The notes under the pieces were generated by a model. The model saw only the letters and a program-made list of their open reading frames with translations. It made no database searches and was not told the DNA's origin. From positions 54,513-118,512 of the forward strand of contig MEDY01000035.1 in NCBI GenBank assembly GCA_001724265.1: DNA of 64,000 nt, given 5' to 3'. The position numbers and the translations under genes were made by a program. The DNA is from Rhizaria sp. SCN 62-66 (Eukaryota > Rhizaria, unplaced). Positions 1 to 11,789 of the stretch are shown one piece after another (position 1 is the first letter of the stretch; the number at the start of each line of letters is the position of its first letter).

Positions 1-1254
1 GTAGTACCTCGTTAATGAGGTTTTCACTTCATCTAACACATTTTGTTTGACGAGGACCAGTTGGTCCTCGTCAAACAAAATGTGTTAATTCTCTGGACTC
101 ACGTCACCACGACGAGAGAGGTTCACAAAAAATCGACGCAATCAACTGAGAACCGGTTGATAACATCAAGAATTAGCCATAGAAATGCAGTTTTATGACA
201 AATAATATAGTCGTCAGTATGAAAATAAGTTTAGTTTTGACAAAGGCTTTTGCTCTAACCCTAATAACCATCATATTGTATAACTGTTCAGCCATATACT
301 ACACTTTGATGAGTGTCTGTGCTACTTTAAGTCATCATGTGCGAAAATAATTTTTATTATGGAGTTCGTTTGCTATACTGTGACAGAAATGTAACTTTTT
401 TGTCTCGATCGTAAAAAGTCCTGGAGTAACTGACTTATAAACTCGATAGTGCGTCGATAGGCGGCTTAAAGATGAGAAAAAGCGTGGCATACAAGGTGAA
501 ATTCGTCATACAATTGCATATTGGTTGGTGTATTATACAAGCATAACCCATGTGTTCAAGCGCTGATATTGCAATTTTTTGAAGAGAAACCAAGATATAG
601 GCGCACGAATCACGCCCACTTGTATGCGCAACGCAACTCTGGTCACGTGTGAAGTTTGAAGTAGATATCTCTGCGTAAACAAAGATTTGTGAAGTCAATT
701 TTGAATGGAAGATGCTTTATTAATCACTAGATTTGAATCCTGATTTATAGTTGATATGTCTTTTTGACAGACTTGAAAATCATTTTAGGCGATAAAAAAT
801 CGGATCGTCAGAAATCAGAAAGAGTTCCGCGGTCATCACAGCCACCAGAAGTTTCACCATGCGACGTGACCTGTGGCAGTGTGGCTGGAGAGGCGGGCTG
901 TTTACAAGTGCACGGCATAAAATTCATCGTGAAGTAGGAAACTACGAAGATTCTACGAACATTCAAGAGATATTCAACACAGATATATTTGTACACGTGC
1001 GCCTTCTGCCTTCTGTTATGAACATGTATCAGGCAAAGTTGACGAGATGGGAAGGGAGGCTGGCCGTTGCGTTCGGCTTGCTTCTTCCCGGGGGAATGGG
1101 AAAGACCCGCGTCGCGTTTATTTGGAACTGTGTTATAACTTGAAGAAACTGCTTGAACACGTGTTTTTACATTGTATTTATTGCACCTTACTCACCCTGC
1201 CAACCAAAAACATATTTTTCCCGCGCCCTCGCACCGCAGACCAGACCTCTCTCG
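1..1254. other. AT-rich intergenic region
   Basis: No gene is supported here. The stretch is AT-rich, unlike the GC-rich genes that follow, and holds only short open frames (under 100 codons) without recognisable domains. Its one notable element is a near-perfect palindrome at 34-87, listed separately. The last part, from about 1150, is the likely promoter and 5' leader of the WW-domain gene. Confidence 0.6.
34..87. repeat. 54-bp near-perfect palindrome
   Basis: Bases 34-59 are the exact reverse complement of bases 62-87, giving two 26-base arms separated by only two bases (60-61). The arms begin TAACACATTTTG and end GAGGACCA. As RNA or extruded DNA this would form a long hairpin. No gene or recognisable transposon end lies next to it. 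It could be a foldback element, the tip of a mobile-element terminal repeat, a transcription end signal or a small-RNA precursor; the sequence does not decide. Confidence 0.85.
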
Positions 1255-3225
1255 ATGTCGGCCTCCCCTCCTTCCTACCCGGCGGACCTCCCACAGGGCT
1301 GGGAGCGCAGCACTGACAAGTGGGGCCGCGAGTTTTACATCGACCACAACACAGGCCGCACCCAGTGGGAGCGTCCCCAGTCCACGGAGACCGTCGACAA
1401 GCCCACCGCGCCTCCCGCCTACCAGGACGTCAGCCAAGCCCCGCCGTACCAAGCGGGCTCCTTCGCGGTCGACCCTTCCCTCGCTGGATCCACCGCAAGC
1501 TCCGGCAGCGCGCCCCCGCAGCTGCAGCAGTACCCACAGCCCGGTTATCTCCCCGGTCAGCCTCTGCAGCTAAACATCGCCCCCGTCGCCCCCGTCGCGC
1601 CCGGCGGTCCGATCATCCTCCAAGTCGCCGGCGCTGGCATGCTCGCGGTCGGCGACACGGCCTACACCGCCGGGCAAAGTGACCCGTCGCTGGCCCCCGG
1701 CGCTCCCACCGCGCAGCCCCAATCCACGCGCGATACGCTTGCTCCTGGGTACTCGGCGGTGAACGACGCGCTCGAGCCCTTCGCGTTCGAGCGTCTCGGC
1801 TTTCTCTCGGCCTGCGCGCGCGGATTGGAAACGTACCCTATCGCGTGCGCGCTAACGCTGGTGACGCTGCTGCTCTTTGCCGGGTTTGCTGTGTTGCTGG
1901 CCGTCATGCTAAACACGGAGACAGATTATTGGGGCGACCACGATCTGTCGTACCTCCCCGGTATCATCATCTGCGGCATGTTTGGCTTCATGACGTACAT
2001 CGTCAACTGCTCGGTGCACTTGGCCGCTGTGCCGTGCTGCGACGGATGCTGCTTCTACAACGGCACCAAGCCTTCGCTGTCCCGCAACCGCGCGCGCGCG
2101 GCGCCGCAGGCCAACGCGCATAACGCCACTTCCCTCTTCGGCGGCGCTGGAGGCGGTCCCTTCAACGGCGGGTTCGCCATCAACAACGGCCGCGGGCAGC
2201 AGGCAAACCGCACGCCGTGCATGCCGAAGTACCGCGACTGGTTCAACGCGCACATGTCGGAGGCCGGAACGTACCGCGATTTGGAGGATTACCTCGATGA
2301 GACGCGCACGGCACGCATGACCCTGAGTGCGCGTGTGCGCTGCTTTGCGTCGGAGCAGGGCCCCATGATGTCGTGGGCGCGCATCAACGTCACCTACATG
2401 TCCGTCAGATGATAACTCTCATTTTCTCGCGATTTTATTTCAGCTGTTTAGATTGTTTTGATTCTTTGATTCTTGTTCTCATTTGCTTGATTGTGCTAAT
2501 ATTTCCGTTGTTTTCTTGTTTTTCTTGTAGTGCTGAGACCCCGCTGACGATCGCGTCGGCGCGCGACACCACGATTTCGTCCGAAGATCTCCGCACGTGG
2601 CTGCGCGAGCAGGCCCGTGGTGACACGTTCCTGGCTACTCTTGACCACACATTCGACGCGACGCCGCAGAGTCGCGATGTGCTCAATGCGGTGTGCACGC
2701 ATTACCAGGGCGTTATGGCGTCGGTTGCGACCTCGTCTAGCGCGTGGATCGAGTTCGAGCCCCTGGTCGCGCCCGTCAAGGGCACGTTTATCGTCAGTGA
2801 GGTGCGTTTCTGGAGGAACAGCTCTTCGTGCTATCTTACAATGTGCTGTAAACTTCGTGTTTTCTCATTTGAAGCGATATATTGATTATTTTTAAAGTGA
2901 ACTGTATGGGTCAAGACTATTTTAAGGCGTTTATGTTGGATAATCTTACTCACAATGCGATCTTTGCGACTTGGTTGTTTTCTTTGCTATCATTGCTTTT
3001 GCACCGTGACAGAACTCGGGCGGTTCATTTTACGTCTCGTGCATGCGCTCATGCTGGTGCCCGACGTTCGCGGTCATGTTCTGCTGTGTGCCGTGCTACG
3101 CCGGTTTGTGGCACTGGGTGCCGCGCGTCCGTGTGGGCTCACGCAAGCTTATCAATGTCGCACCTCCGATCCTTGAGTCGGACCCCAGCCGTCTCCGCAT
3201 CATTGGCCGCATGCAGGTCGCGTGA
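1255..3225 (+). CDS. WW-domain multi-pass membrane protein
   Basis: Three exons, 1255-2399, 2531-2801 and 3013-3225, encode 542 residues. A canonical WW domain lies at residues 12-41 (W16, Y28, W38, P41), so the N-terminus probably binds proline-rich partners; PPxY-like segments (PPAY, PPYQ) follow. A Pro/Ala/Gln-rich linker leads to two membrane spans at about 193-217 and 232-259. A Cys-rich segment (CCDGCCF), a soluble loop and one or two more hydrophobic spans in exon 3 (VMFCCVPCYAGLW) complete the protein. Donors are GTCCGT and GTGCGT; the frame closes only with these junctions (phases 2 and 0). The start is the first ATG before the WW domain; an in-frame ATG at 1153 would add an unconvincing leader. 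It ends in TGA. The full-length family is not recognised; WW plus spans suggests a membrane adaptor, which is inference. Confidence 0.8.
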
Positions 3226-3895
3226 ACACAGCGCAATACCTCACTTTATCAACCTCGCGCGACATGGTCCGCTTTCTGGGCCCGTTCTTAGCTTACAGCA
3301 CGAGATACGCCGTCCGGAACGCTGCGTTTGACGCCGCTTCGCGGGGGCAGGAACTCTTGTGACACGTGAGGAACCAGCCGTCAGAAATGGAACAATAGTA
3401 TGATCTATAGCATGTTTTTGCGACAACGAGCCAGCGAGATAGTTTTAAACTTGCTTAAATAAAGTTGTTTGTGTTTATCCAGCCCTCGGGAGGCTCATTT
3501 GACACGCAGCTGCCTTGTTCTCTGCTTCTCACCACAAACGATGCGAGTTTAGACCCATGAAGGCGGTCGAAGAGTCGGACATTCTCTGAGAGGCTCGAAC
3601 GCTGGTTCTGAATCCGTCGTGCCGCTTGCGGGCGCATCAGCTGCATGGTATACACGAGTATAATCTAATTTTTAATTTCATATTGCGCGAGTCGCACATC
3701 TACTCTGTTCCCGGAGGGTGCAATCAAGGCACCCGCGCCCTGCCAAATGCAACTTCACAAGGCTTCTTCAAAATGAGTACCACACAATTGTTTTGCATCC
3801 TATGCGAAAGATGCAACAACAGCACACTAGAAAGGCGTCTTATCTTACCATTAACTTTCTTTTATTTTCATTACACTTGCCCTTTTCTCTCCAGC
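3226..3895. other. intergenic region, 670 bp
   Basis: This lies between the WW-domain gene and the NCA2 gene on the same strand. An AATAAA at 3458-3463 could serve polyadenylation of the upstream gene. The last 50 bases before the NCA2 start are pyrimidine-rich and end CTCTCCAG at 3894. That resembles a 3' splice site, so a 5' UTR intron is possible. No gene was seen. Confidence 0.5.
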
Positions 3896-4171
3896 ATGTC
3901 TGCTGAGCGCACTCCGCTCTCGCCGTCGTCAGGCTCCTCGCAGGCCGCACGACTCGCGCTCGGAGCCCCTGTGTCTGCAGCAGACTCTTCCTCCGCCGGC
4001 CCGACGCCATACGCGGGCATGCCGCTGGACAGAGCGCCGCAGCTCGCCATGTCTCTCGACGACGACGTCTCGATGACATCTCCGCCGCCCTCGCTGGCGA
4101 TGTTGTCACCACCGAGCACGCTGCAGCGTACACGCACCTTCACAAGCCCGCCATCGTCTTCCTACGCACAT

Positions 4172-4226
<55 letters not shown>

Positions 4227-7200
4227 CGCCCACGCCCGCAGGCCAGGGCTTTTCCACACAGACCTCGCTATCGACGGGCATCCCTATGCTTTCCCGAGCT
4301 TTATCACACGTGTCACTGACTTCACCGCCCGCGGCGCGCCGCCACAACTCCATCGACATGACGACCTCCGGTTTAGCTCCGGGCGGCTCTGCGCTGTCTA
4401 ACGGCGGCGGTAGCAGCGGCAGCGGCGGCGCAGACCGCCCCTCGCCGATGTTCCCTCCCGCGGACCCTTTCGCGATGCCCTCCGGTTTCTCAGTCACGCC
4501 ACTCGTGCCACACAGCCACGGCGCACTCGCCGCCGCCGCCAGCATCGCCGCCGCAGCTGTGGTCGGCGCGACGGGCGGGAACGCACCCGCCACGCCGGCG
4601 CCGCGCGCGCAGCAGGGCCGGACAGCGGGTCTCCCCACGCCTGCACACGCGGCGCCCTCGCACTCACATTCGTCATCTTCAGCATCACACACTGCGCCGC
4701 ACACAGCAGCAGCGCATGCTGCGGCGTCAACTCCGTCCTCTGGCTCCGGCTCCGGCTCTACAGCTGTGGGCTTAAGCACTGGCGCGGGCGCAAACACCGC
4801 TGACCCCGGAGCTACTGCTACTGCTGCTGGTGGTGGTGGTGGTGGTGGACTGCATGCGTCGCCGCCCTCTGGCGCTGCTCCTGGTCAGCAGAACGCTCAC
4901 GGTCGCAGTCACGGTTATGGCCACCATCACGGCCGTGCGCGGTCGCGCTCTCGGTCACCGTACTCCCCTCAACAGGCTCAGACAGCGCAGGCGCAGACGC
5001 AGATGCAGTTGCAGCAGCAGAGCGGCGCGGGACTGGGGCTCGCCAGCTCAGGCTCAGACTCAGCCGCCGCGTCCCCCATCGACCTCGCGTCCTCCGCCGC
5101 GGCAACAGACGCTGCGACTAGGGGAGCACCTGCTGCGCGAGCGCGCGTGCGTTCCCGTGCGAGCGACGTGTTCACCAACTCGACCGACGCGGACACAGAA
5201 TACACCGCCGACGCCGACGCTGACGCCGCTACCACGGCCACCACGGATGCGTTCACCGACGCTGACCTCACCTTGACCGGCGACGCTGCCGCCGCCGGCT
5301 GTGACGCCGACGCGCCTGTCGCAGTTGGCGAGCTGGTGTCCACACTCGCACTGTGGCCCGCGCTGTCTCAGCACGGCGGCTTCACCGTCGAGCACTCGGA
5401 ACGCGATGACCTGGTGCTGCGTCTCGCGGCGCTGCAGGACCGCGTTCCTGCGTGCGCGCGACTTGAAACGGCGCTGTCGATCCTCGCCACGTCGCGCCCG
5501 TCGTTGCCGGCGCTGCGGAAGGCGCTGGCGCACTTTGCGGCCGCGAGCGAGGCTTTCCGCGCGATGCAGCCGCGAGAGGACCCCATGGGGGTGGCCACGC
5601 GCTCTGGCGCGAAGCTGCCGAAGCCTGACAGCGCCGCGACCACTATTGCGGGGCAGCAGCCGTCCTCGGCGACTGTGAGCCCTGTGCCCGGTGCTGCGAC
5701 GAGTTTGGCGACCGACACCCCCCCGTCCGCGTCTGTGTCTGCATCCGCGTCTGCGTCCGCGCCAGTCATCAGTGTTTTCACAGGCTATAGCGCTGCCGGC
5801 ACTGCTTCCGCTGGCAAGGCGGCGCTGGCCGCGGGCTCCCCCGGTCAATCCCCTGCCACGGTTGACGGCACAGGCTCTGCTGCGGCACACGTGCCGGCGG
5901 CGGTGCCCACGGCGCGCGCGCGGCGGCTGGTGTGCCGTGAGGCCCGGTCTGGCGTGGGTATCGACATCTTTGAGGAGAGTGAAAGCCCTAGCAGCGATAT
6001 CGATCACCACGACGACGACGATGACGAGTACGGCGATGCCGACAACTGCGACAGGGAGCTGTACTCGAACTACGGGTACCCCGAGCATCGAGACGACGAC
6101 ACCTCCGGTGACGACAACGGTGAAAGCACGACTCTACTCTACGGTGCACACTCCCCGCTGCCGCTGCCCGCGCTGCCCACGTTGCCCGACGCAGTCGCCA
6201 CCGTGCTCGGCGACAGCGCCGGACCGGCCACTCCCCACGCCGGCACGCCCACCAACGCCACAGCGCCAGCGCACAGCAGCGGCGGCGGCGGCGGCGGCGT
6301 GGGCGGCATTGGCATGCCGCCGGTGTCGCCGCCGCGCCGCAGCCGCGGGCCCGCCCCCAGTGCCTCTTCCGGCGTCAGTCAAACGCAACCACCGCGCTCT
6401 GGCTTACTACGGGGCAGCAGTAGCGGCGGCAGCAGCGGCGGCGGCGGCGCGGGGAGTGGGTCATGTCCGCCGTCCCCGGGGCCGGCCCCGCTGGCAGCGC
6501 CGTCGCTGGCGACTCCGTCGCTCAGCGCTGTGGCCACAGGCAGCGGTGCACTGAGCAGCTCGCGCGGGCGGCAGCAAGAGCGGCTGCGGCGGCGGCAGCG
6601 GCGCGAGCGCGGGTCCAACGACGCTGACGTCGACGGACTCACAGCCGAGGGCTCGGGCGCTGAGAGCGACTCCCACGGCGACCGCGGCCACGGTCACAGC
6701 CGCAACCGCGACCGCGATCATGACAATGACCACACTGACCTGGAGGCCTCTGTAGCGCGCTACGGCGCTGGCCCTGGCGCTGCCGACGGCGCTGGTGGCG
6801 ACGCGCTTGCGCAGGGCGATAAAGACGCGTTGTTCGCCGCGCCGGAGCCGCAACCGACGCTGTGGCAGCGCGCCGTGCGCTTGCCCGCTGCGCCGCTGCG
6901 CGCACTCGCCAAGCGCGCGAAACGCCTGTGGACGCCCGCCGAGACCGCGGCCGCTGCAGCGAGCGCGGACGCCGACGGCGACAACACGGACGGCGGCGAC
7001 GCCACCGATACCGGACGCGGCGCCGGCGCCGGCGCCGGCAGCGGGAGCAGCAGCGGTGATGTGACTTCGGGCGGAGGCGGCGGCGCGGGGTCGCTGCGTG
7101 CTAGGCAGACTGCACTGGCGGCCGCTGAGGGCCCGGAGCCTCGCACTGGAACACGCCCTCTCTCTGGCACCGGTGCTGCTGCTGGTGCGGCGCCGCCGTC

Positions 7201-10200
7201 GCCTGCGTTGAGAGCGGCGACGCGGTCCACCGCCGCGTCAAGCTCCAGCGCAGCTGCTGCGGCGAACGCGGCGGCGCGTGCGAGCGCGGCGGCGGCGCGC
7301 GCCACTGCCGCGGCGGCGCGGGCGCGCGCGGTGTGGCCTGTGCATGACATGACGCCGCGGCTGTGGCGGCGCTGTTGCGCGGCGTTCGCGGTCTCCGCGC
7401 TGCAGTTCTTGCTCAAAACGCTGTTTTCGGTGATGTTGGTGGAGTTGCGCGCGCTGCGCGAGTGTAGGCAGTTCTGGAAGGCGCGGATGTCGCCGTCGGG
7501 GCTCGCGCGCTGGCGGCAGCTGTACGCAAACGCGCGGTCGCATGTGGTGACGCTGGGCCGTGTCGAGGCCGAGATGGTGCGTGATGTCGGCCGCTTGCAC
7601 GCGCAGATCTTCTATCTCTCGTGTATCACGTGCTTTGGAGGCGCGCCCTTTGCAGATGGCGCACCGATCCCCGCAAGCGCGTGGTTTCCTGCCCCACCGA
7701 CGCCGCCCACTCACGCGCATCCACATTCAAGCGTGCACGGGCACGGCCACGCGCTGTCGCCTGTCGATAGCGGTGACCATGCTGCTGCGTCTACCGCCAC
7801 AATCACGCCGTCGCCGGTGCCGAGCGCGGCCGCGACCGTTGCGACGCTGCAGCCGCCGCAGATGGCGCGTCTGTCGTCGCTGAGCGCGCAGATGGGGCTC
7901 GGTCAGGGCGCTGCCACGCCGTTTTCCACCGGCGCGCGCGGCCCCGCTGCCACGGCGGCCGCGCTCTCTGCACAGGCGGCCGCGTACGCTCTCCCACCGG
8001 CCGCTTACACCGCGGCTGTCGCGGCCAACGCACCCCCCGTACTCGGCGACGACTCGGCGTCGTCCGGCGTTCTGACGATGCATAAATTAGGAGCGAACGC
8101 TGCGACACCGGTGCCCGCGGACGCGACGTTCGAGACTTTGGGCCGCATGACCCCGCTGCAGCAGTACGTCTTTGCTGCCGCGCGCGCTGTCAACGCGGAC
8201 GCGCCGCCACCGTCGCCCATGGCTGCCGCGGCCGCGGGCGTGCTGACGGCGGACTCGGCGCTCGTGGAGCTGGTCCGTTTCTCGCGCGGCATGGCGCGCT
8301 GGCTGTCGTTCACTCCGCAACAGCAGACCGCGTTATTGGCCGTTGCGCACGTGCAGGGCGAAGCCGAGCGCGCTCCGGAGGCGTCGCTGATGGCGCATCC
8401 GGCCGACGTCGCCGCTGCGGCGGAGGCGGCGGCCGCGGCGCAGCGTGAGGGCGAGGAAGCGGCCCGCGCTGTGGGGATCCAGTCGCGCGAGGACGTGACG
8501 CCGGAGTTCCTTGTGGAGCTTGTGGCGTCATTCGCGGACTTGGTGCCGAAGCATGAGGCGTGGTTCCAGCGCCGCGTCGCTCTCTACGCGCCGCCGTCGC
8601 ACTGGCGTCGTAACTGGATGGCGTACTTGGCTATCGCGGCGACGGGGCTCGGTGTCGGCCTGTGGGCGCACAGTAACCAGGATCGCGTTGCTGAAGCGAC
8701 AGCGAGTATGGTGCTGTCGGCGAAGCATTTCTTCTACGAGCACATCCAGGAGCCGATTGAGAATATTACCAAGAAGGTTTTCTCCGCGTTCTTCAACGAC
8801 CGTGTGGAGCGCCAGTCTGAGCTGCCCACAGCGGCCACGATCGCCGAGTCCCGCCGTGACCTGCGCCAGATGCTGCTTGATTTCGGGCGCGATTTCGCGT
8901 CGGATATCGCTGAAGCGGAGAAGACGAGCAAGGCAGCGTTTCTCCAGTCGCTGCCGGACCGTGCGGCGCGGGTCGACATGTCTGTCGTGATGAGCAAGTA
9001 CACGACTGATATCCAGAAGCCGCTGTCGAACATCACCTCGGGCTCGCTCGTGCGCGGTCTATTGATCCAGGTCCAGAAGGTCAAGGCTGACGGCGAAGAG
9101 GCTATGCTCGACATGGACCAGATTATCGAGCAGAATGAGATCAACTTCAACATGCTTGCCACGATCCCGGCCATCCTCGTCGCCGGCGGCACGCTACTTG
9201 CTGTGAAGCGCGCCACGCAGTCGCTCTGGCGCCGCGCCCCCGCGCCCAAGGTGCTGCTTTTCGAGATGCGCCTTGTGCTCAGCAAGATTGAGATGCTGCT
9301 CATCGACGTTGCCGCGCCATCCCCCACGCGTGCGACGGGGATGTACACCGAACCGCCCTTCCCACGCCCCGCGCCGCCGGTGCAAACCGCGGCCGCAGCG
9401 GCCGCGGCACAGCTGTCGCGCGCGATGCCTGCGGTGTTGCTGCACCCTCGCGGTCACATGCCTGCGCCCGACGCCGTGCTGCGGGACGCGTACGCGTTCT
9501 CGCGGCCCACTTCGCACATGCACGCTCACGGTCACGGTCATGGTTACGGGCACCCGCAGTCGCAGCAGCCTGGATTTGCGCCGACGCCGGGGCAAAGCGT
9601 GCGTGAGCAGGGGCGTCCTCTGTCGATGTTCCGCTCCTCCGTCGCCGACTCCGCCGACCTCGCCGGTGCCGCTGCCTCCGCCGGCGGCGCTGTCAATGCC
9701 AACGCCAACGCCGGCGCTGGCATAGGTGGCGCTGGTGTTAGCACTGACGTTGCGCCCGACGACGCGGCTGCGCGGACCGTGCGCGGCGGCCCCGGCCGCT
9801 CTGCCGGTCAGACGAGCGCGCACGCAACGCAGGCGGACACCGAGCTGCCGTCGCTGCAGTCGCTCACGCTGGACGTTGTTTCCGCCGCGCCGACTGTCGC
9901 GGTCACACCCGCCAGCGCCGCCGCCCGCGCCGCGCGCGCCGCCGCTCTGCACAACGCAATGCCCGGCTCCGCGCTGCCGCCGACGGGCCCCCGCGGCTCT
10001 GGCGGTGGCGTGACTGGCGCCGGCGCGGGCCCGACCGGTTCCCGCACCCCCGGTGTGGCTGGCAGCGACGTCAGCGCGGCGACGTCGCCGACGCACTCTG
10101 CGGGGTCGTTTGGGTTCAATCTCACGATGCACCACGCAGGCACGGACGCCGACGCGGACGCGCGCTCGCTGCTGAGCGCCAATTACTACGCGCACGGTGC

Positions 10201-11065
10201 CAACGGTGGTGCCAACGGCGCGGGTACAAATGGCGTCGCTGCAGCACCCGGCACGAGCTACTACGAGAGCTGCCACGTCTTCGGCGCAGCGCCCACGGTC
10301 ACTGGCCCCCAGCCCTATAACCCGTACCAGCCACAACAGTACCAGAACCAGCAGCAACAGCAGCAGCAGCAGTACCAGCAGCAGTATGGCGGGGGCGCAG
10401 CGGGCGGCGACGCTTTGAGCGCACACGCTGCAGCGCTGCAATCCCCGGCCGCGGGCGCGTACTGGAGCGCACTCCCCGGCGCGCCGCGGCAGTCGTTTGC
10501 GGCCGAGGCGGCAGCGCTGCATGCACAGGCCCAGGCGCAGGCGCAGGCGCACGCTCAAGCGCAGGCGCAGGCCCACGCGCTGGGGCAGGCCTATGCACAC
10601 GGTAACGGTTACATTCACGGTCACGGCCACGGCCACGGTCAGTTTGCATATACGCCGATGTCGCATCACAGCGCTGCTGCTGCCGCCGGTGGACTGGGGC
10701 TTGGCGTCGGCGTGTGCTCTGCGGGCACCGGCGCCTGCTGCGGTGCGTACACCTGCGGCGCTGGCACTGATGTCGGCACTGGCGCTGGCGTTAATGCTGG
10801 CGCTGTGCGGGCGGGGCCGGCGAACGCATTGTGGTCACAAGTGCATCTGAACGACCGCGACACTGGCTACCTGTTGCTGTACGTCTGCATTCTGGAGGAG
10901 CTTGTGGCGCAGCTGCCACGGAGCATGAAGGAGAGCGTGAAGTTGCCGCTGGCGCGCGCGCTCGCGGGGCTTAAGAGCCATCACTTGACTGTGCAGCAAA
11001 AGATCATGATTGTGCATCATCTCTACCGTGCTTATGACTTCTTCTCTTACAAGTCACACTATTGA
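3896..11065 (+). CDS. NCA2: Giant NCA2-domain protein
   Basis: A single exon encodes 2,389 residues. The conserved core at about residues 1568-1806 matches the NCA2 family, mitochondrial membrane proteins linked in yeast to expression of ATP synthase subunits 6 and 8. It runs from a membrane span after NWMAYLAIAATGLG through LVRGLLIQVQKVKADGEEAM to a second span at LATIPAILVAGGTLLAV. The last 80 residues (GYLLLYVCILEEL to the C-terminus) look like the family's usual tail, split off by an insertion of about 500 residues. Another conserved hydrophobic block lies near 1155-1200. Residues 1-1150 are low complexity with polyQ, Ala/Ser-rich and acidic tracts. NCA2 proteins are normally around 600-700 residues, so this one is greatly inflated. 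The ATG at 3896 was chosen because the upstream in-frame segment is AT-rich and non-coding in style. It ends in TGA. Confidence 0.82.
4172..4222 (+). repeat. (CAG)n polyglutamine tract
   Basis: About 17 consecutive Gln codons, almost all CAG with one CAA near the end, lie in the N-terminal low-complexity region of the NCA2 protein. The near-purity of the repeat makes it prone to length change. Confidence 0.95.
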
Positions 11066-11789
11066 GCGTAGTCGAGTCAAAACAAGCTCTGTATTCGTGA
11101 ACTTTTGTCAGCTCGTATTAACTATTAATTCAGTATTTTCTCTGATATTTATGTTCCGCGCGTCCCGCGCACTCTAATTTATTATGCAGTTTGTCATCAA
11201 TACAAATGTTATTGGCTGAATTACACCGCTCACATTCTGTAGAATCGTCTGTTGCATGTATGCACCAAGTTTCTCCGGTTTCATAGTCGGAAGACATTGT
11301 ATTGGTGCTATCAAGCTCTTGACATAGCTCGCAAGTACATTCTTCACAAACGGCACCACACCGTCGAGAATGCCGCTTGTAGCGCTCTTTGAGCATACTA
11401 GTAGTTGTTAGTTGGTTGAGAATGTTGTAGGACTTGGAATGATAGGACGTTGTTGATAGGAAGTTATTAAAAACATTGTTTTGTATTTCAATTTCATAGG
11501 GGTTACTAAATTCTTTGACTTTTACGCAGCGACATAAGAAACAACATGACGCTTGTTGGCCCTACATGTTATACTAGATTCTGCTGAGCTTAACATTGAA
11601 GAAACAAAACACAAGGTCCCTCACGATTTCTTGCTTAGATTTATGAGTCACACCAGAAACAAGATCATACATCGCACTCATATCGCTCGTTGTTCATGCA
11701 CAGCATCGTTAAGCTCCTCAGCGACTTAGCCAGCCACAAGTCAAGTCGTGACAAATCACAACTCGCATTTTTGACTGTAAGCTTCAGAC
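11066..11789. other. intergenic region between convergent genes
   Basis: This 724-bp AT-rich stretch lies between the 3' ends of the NCA2 gene (+) and the AP-1 gamma gene (-). It should hold both 3' UTRs. No RNA gene or credible coding region was seen. Confidence 0.55.

Noticed and set aside
9194-10669. A 491-codon minus-strand frame inside the NCA2 gene, and similar long antisense frames at 5060-6088, 17454-18974 and 55990-57981.
   Set aside because: All lie opposite long sense frames, are Arg/Ala/Gly-rich and start at arbitrary points. They are side effects of GC content.
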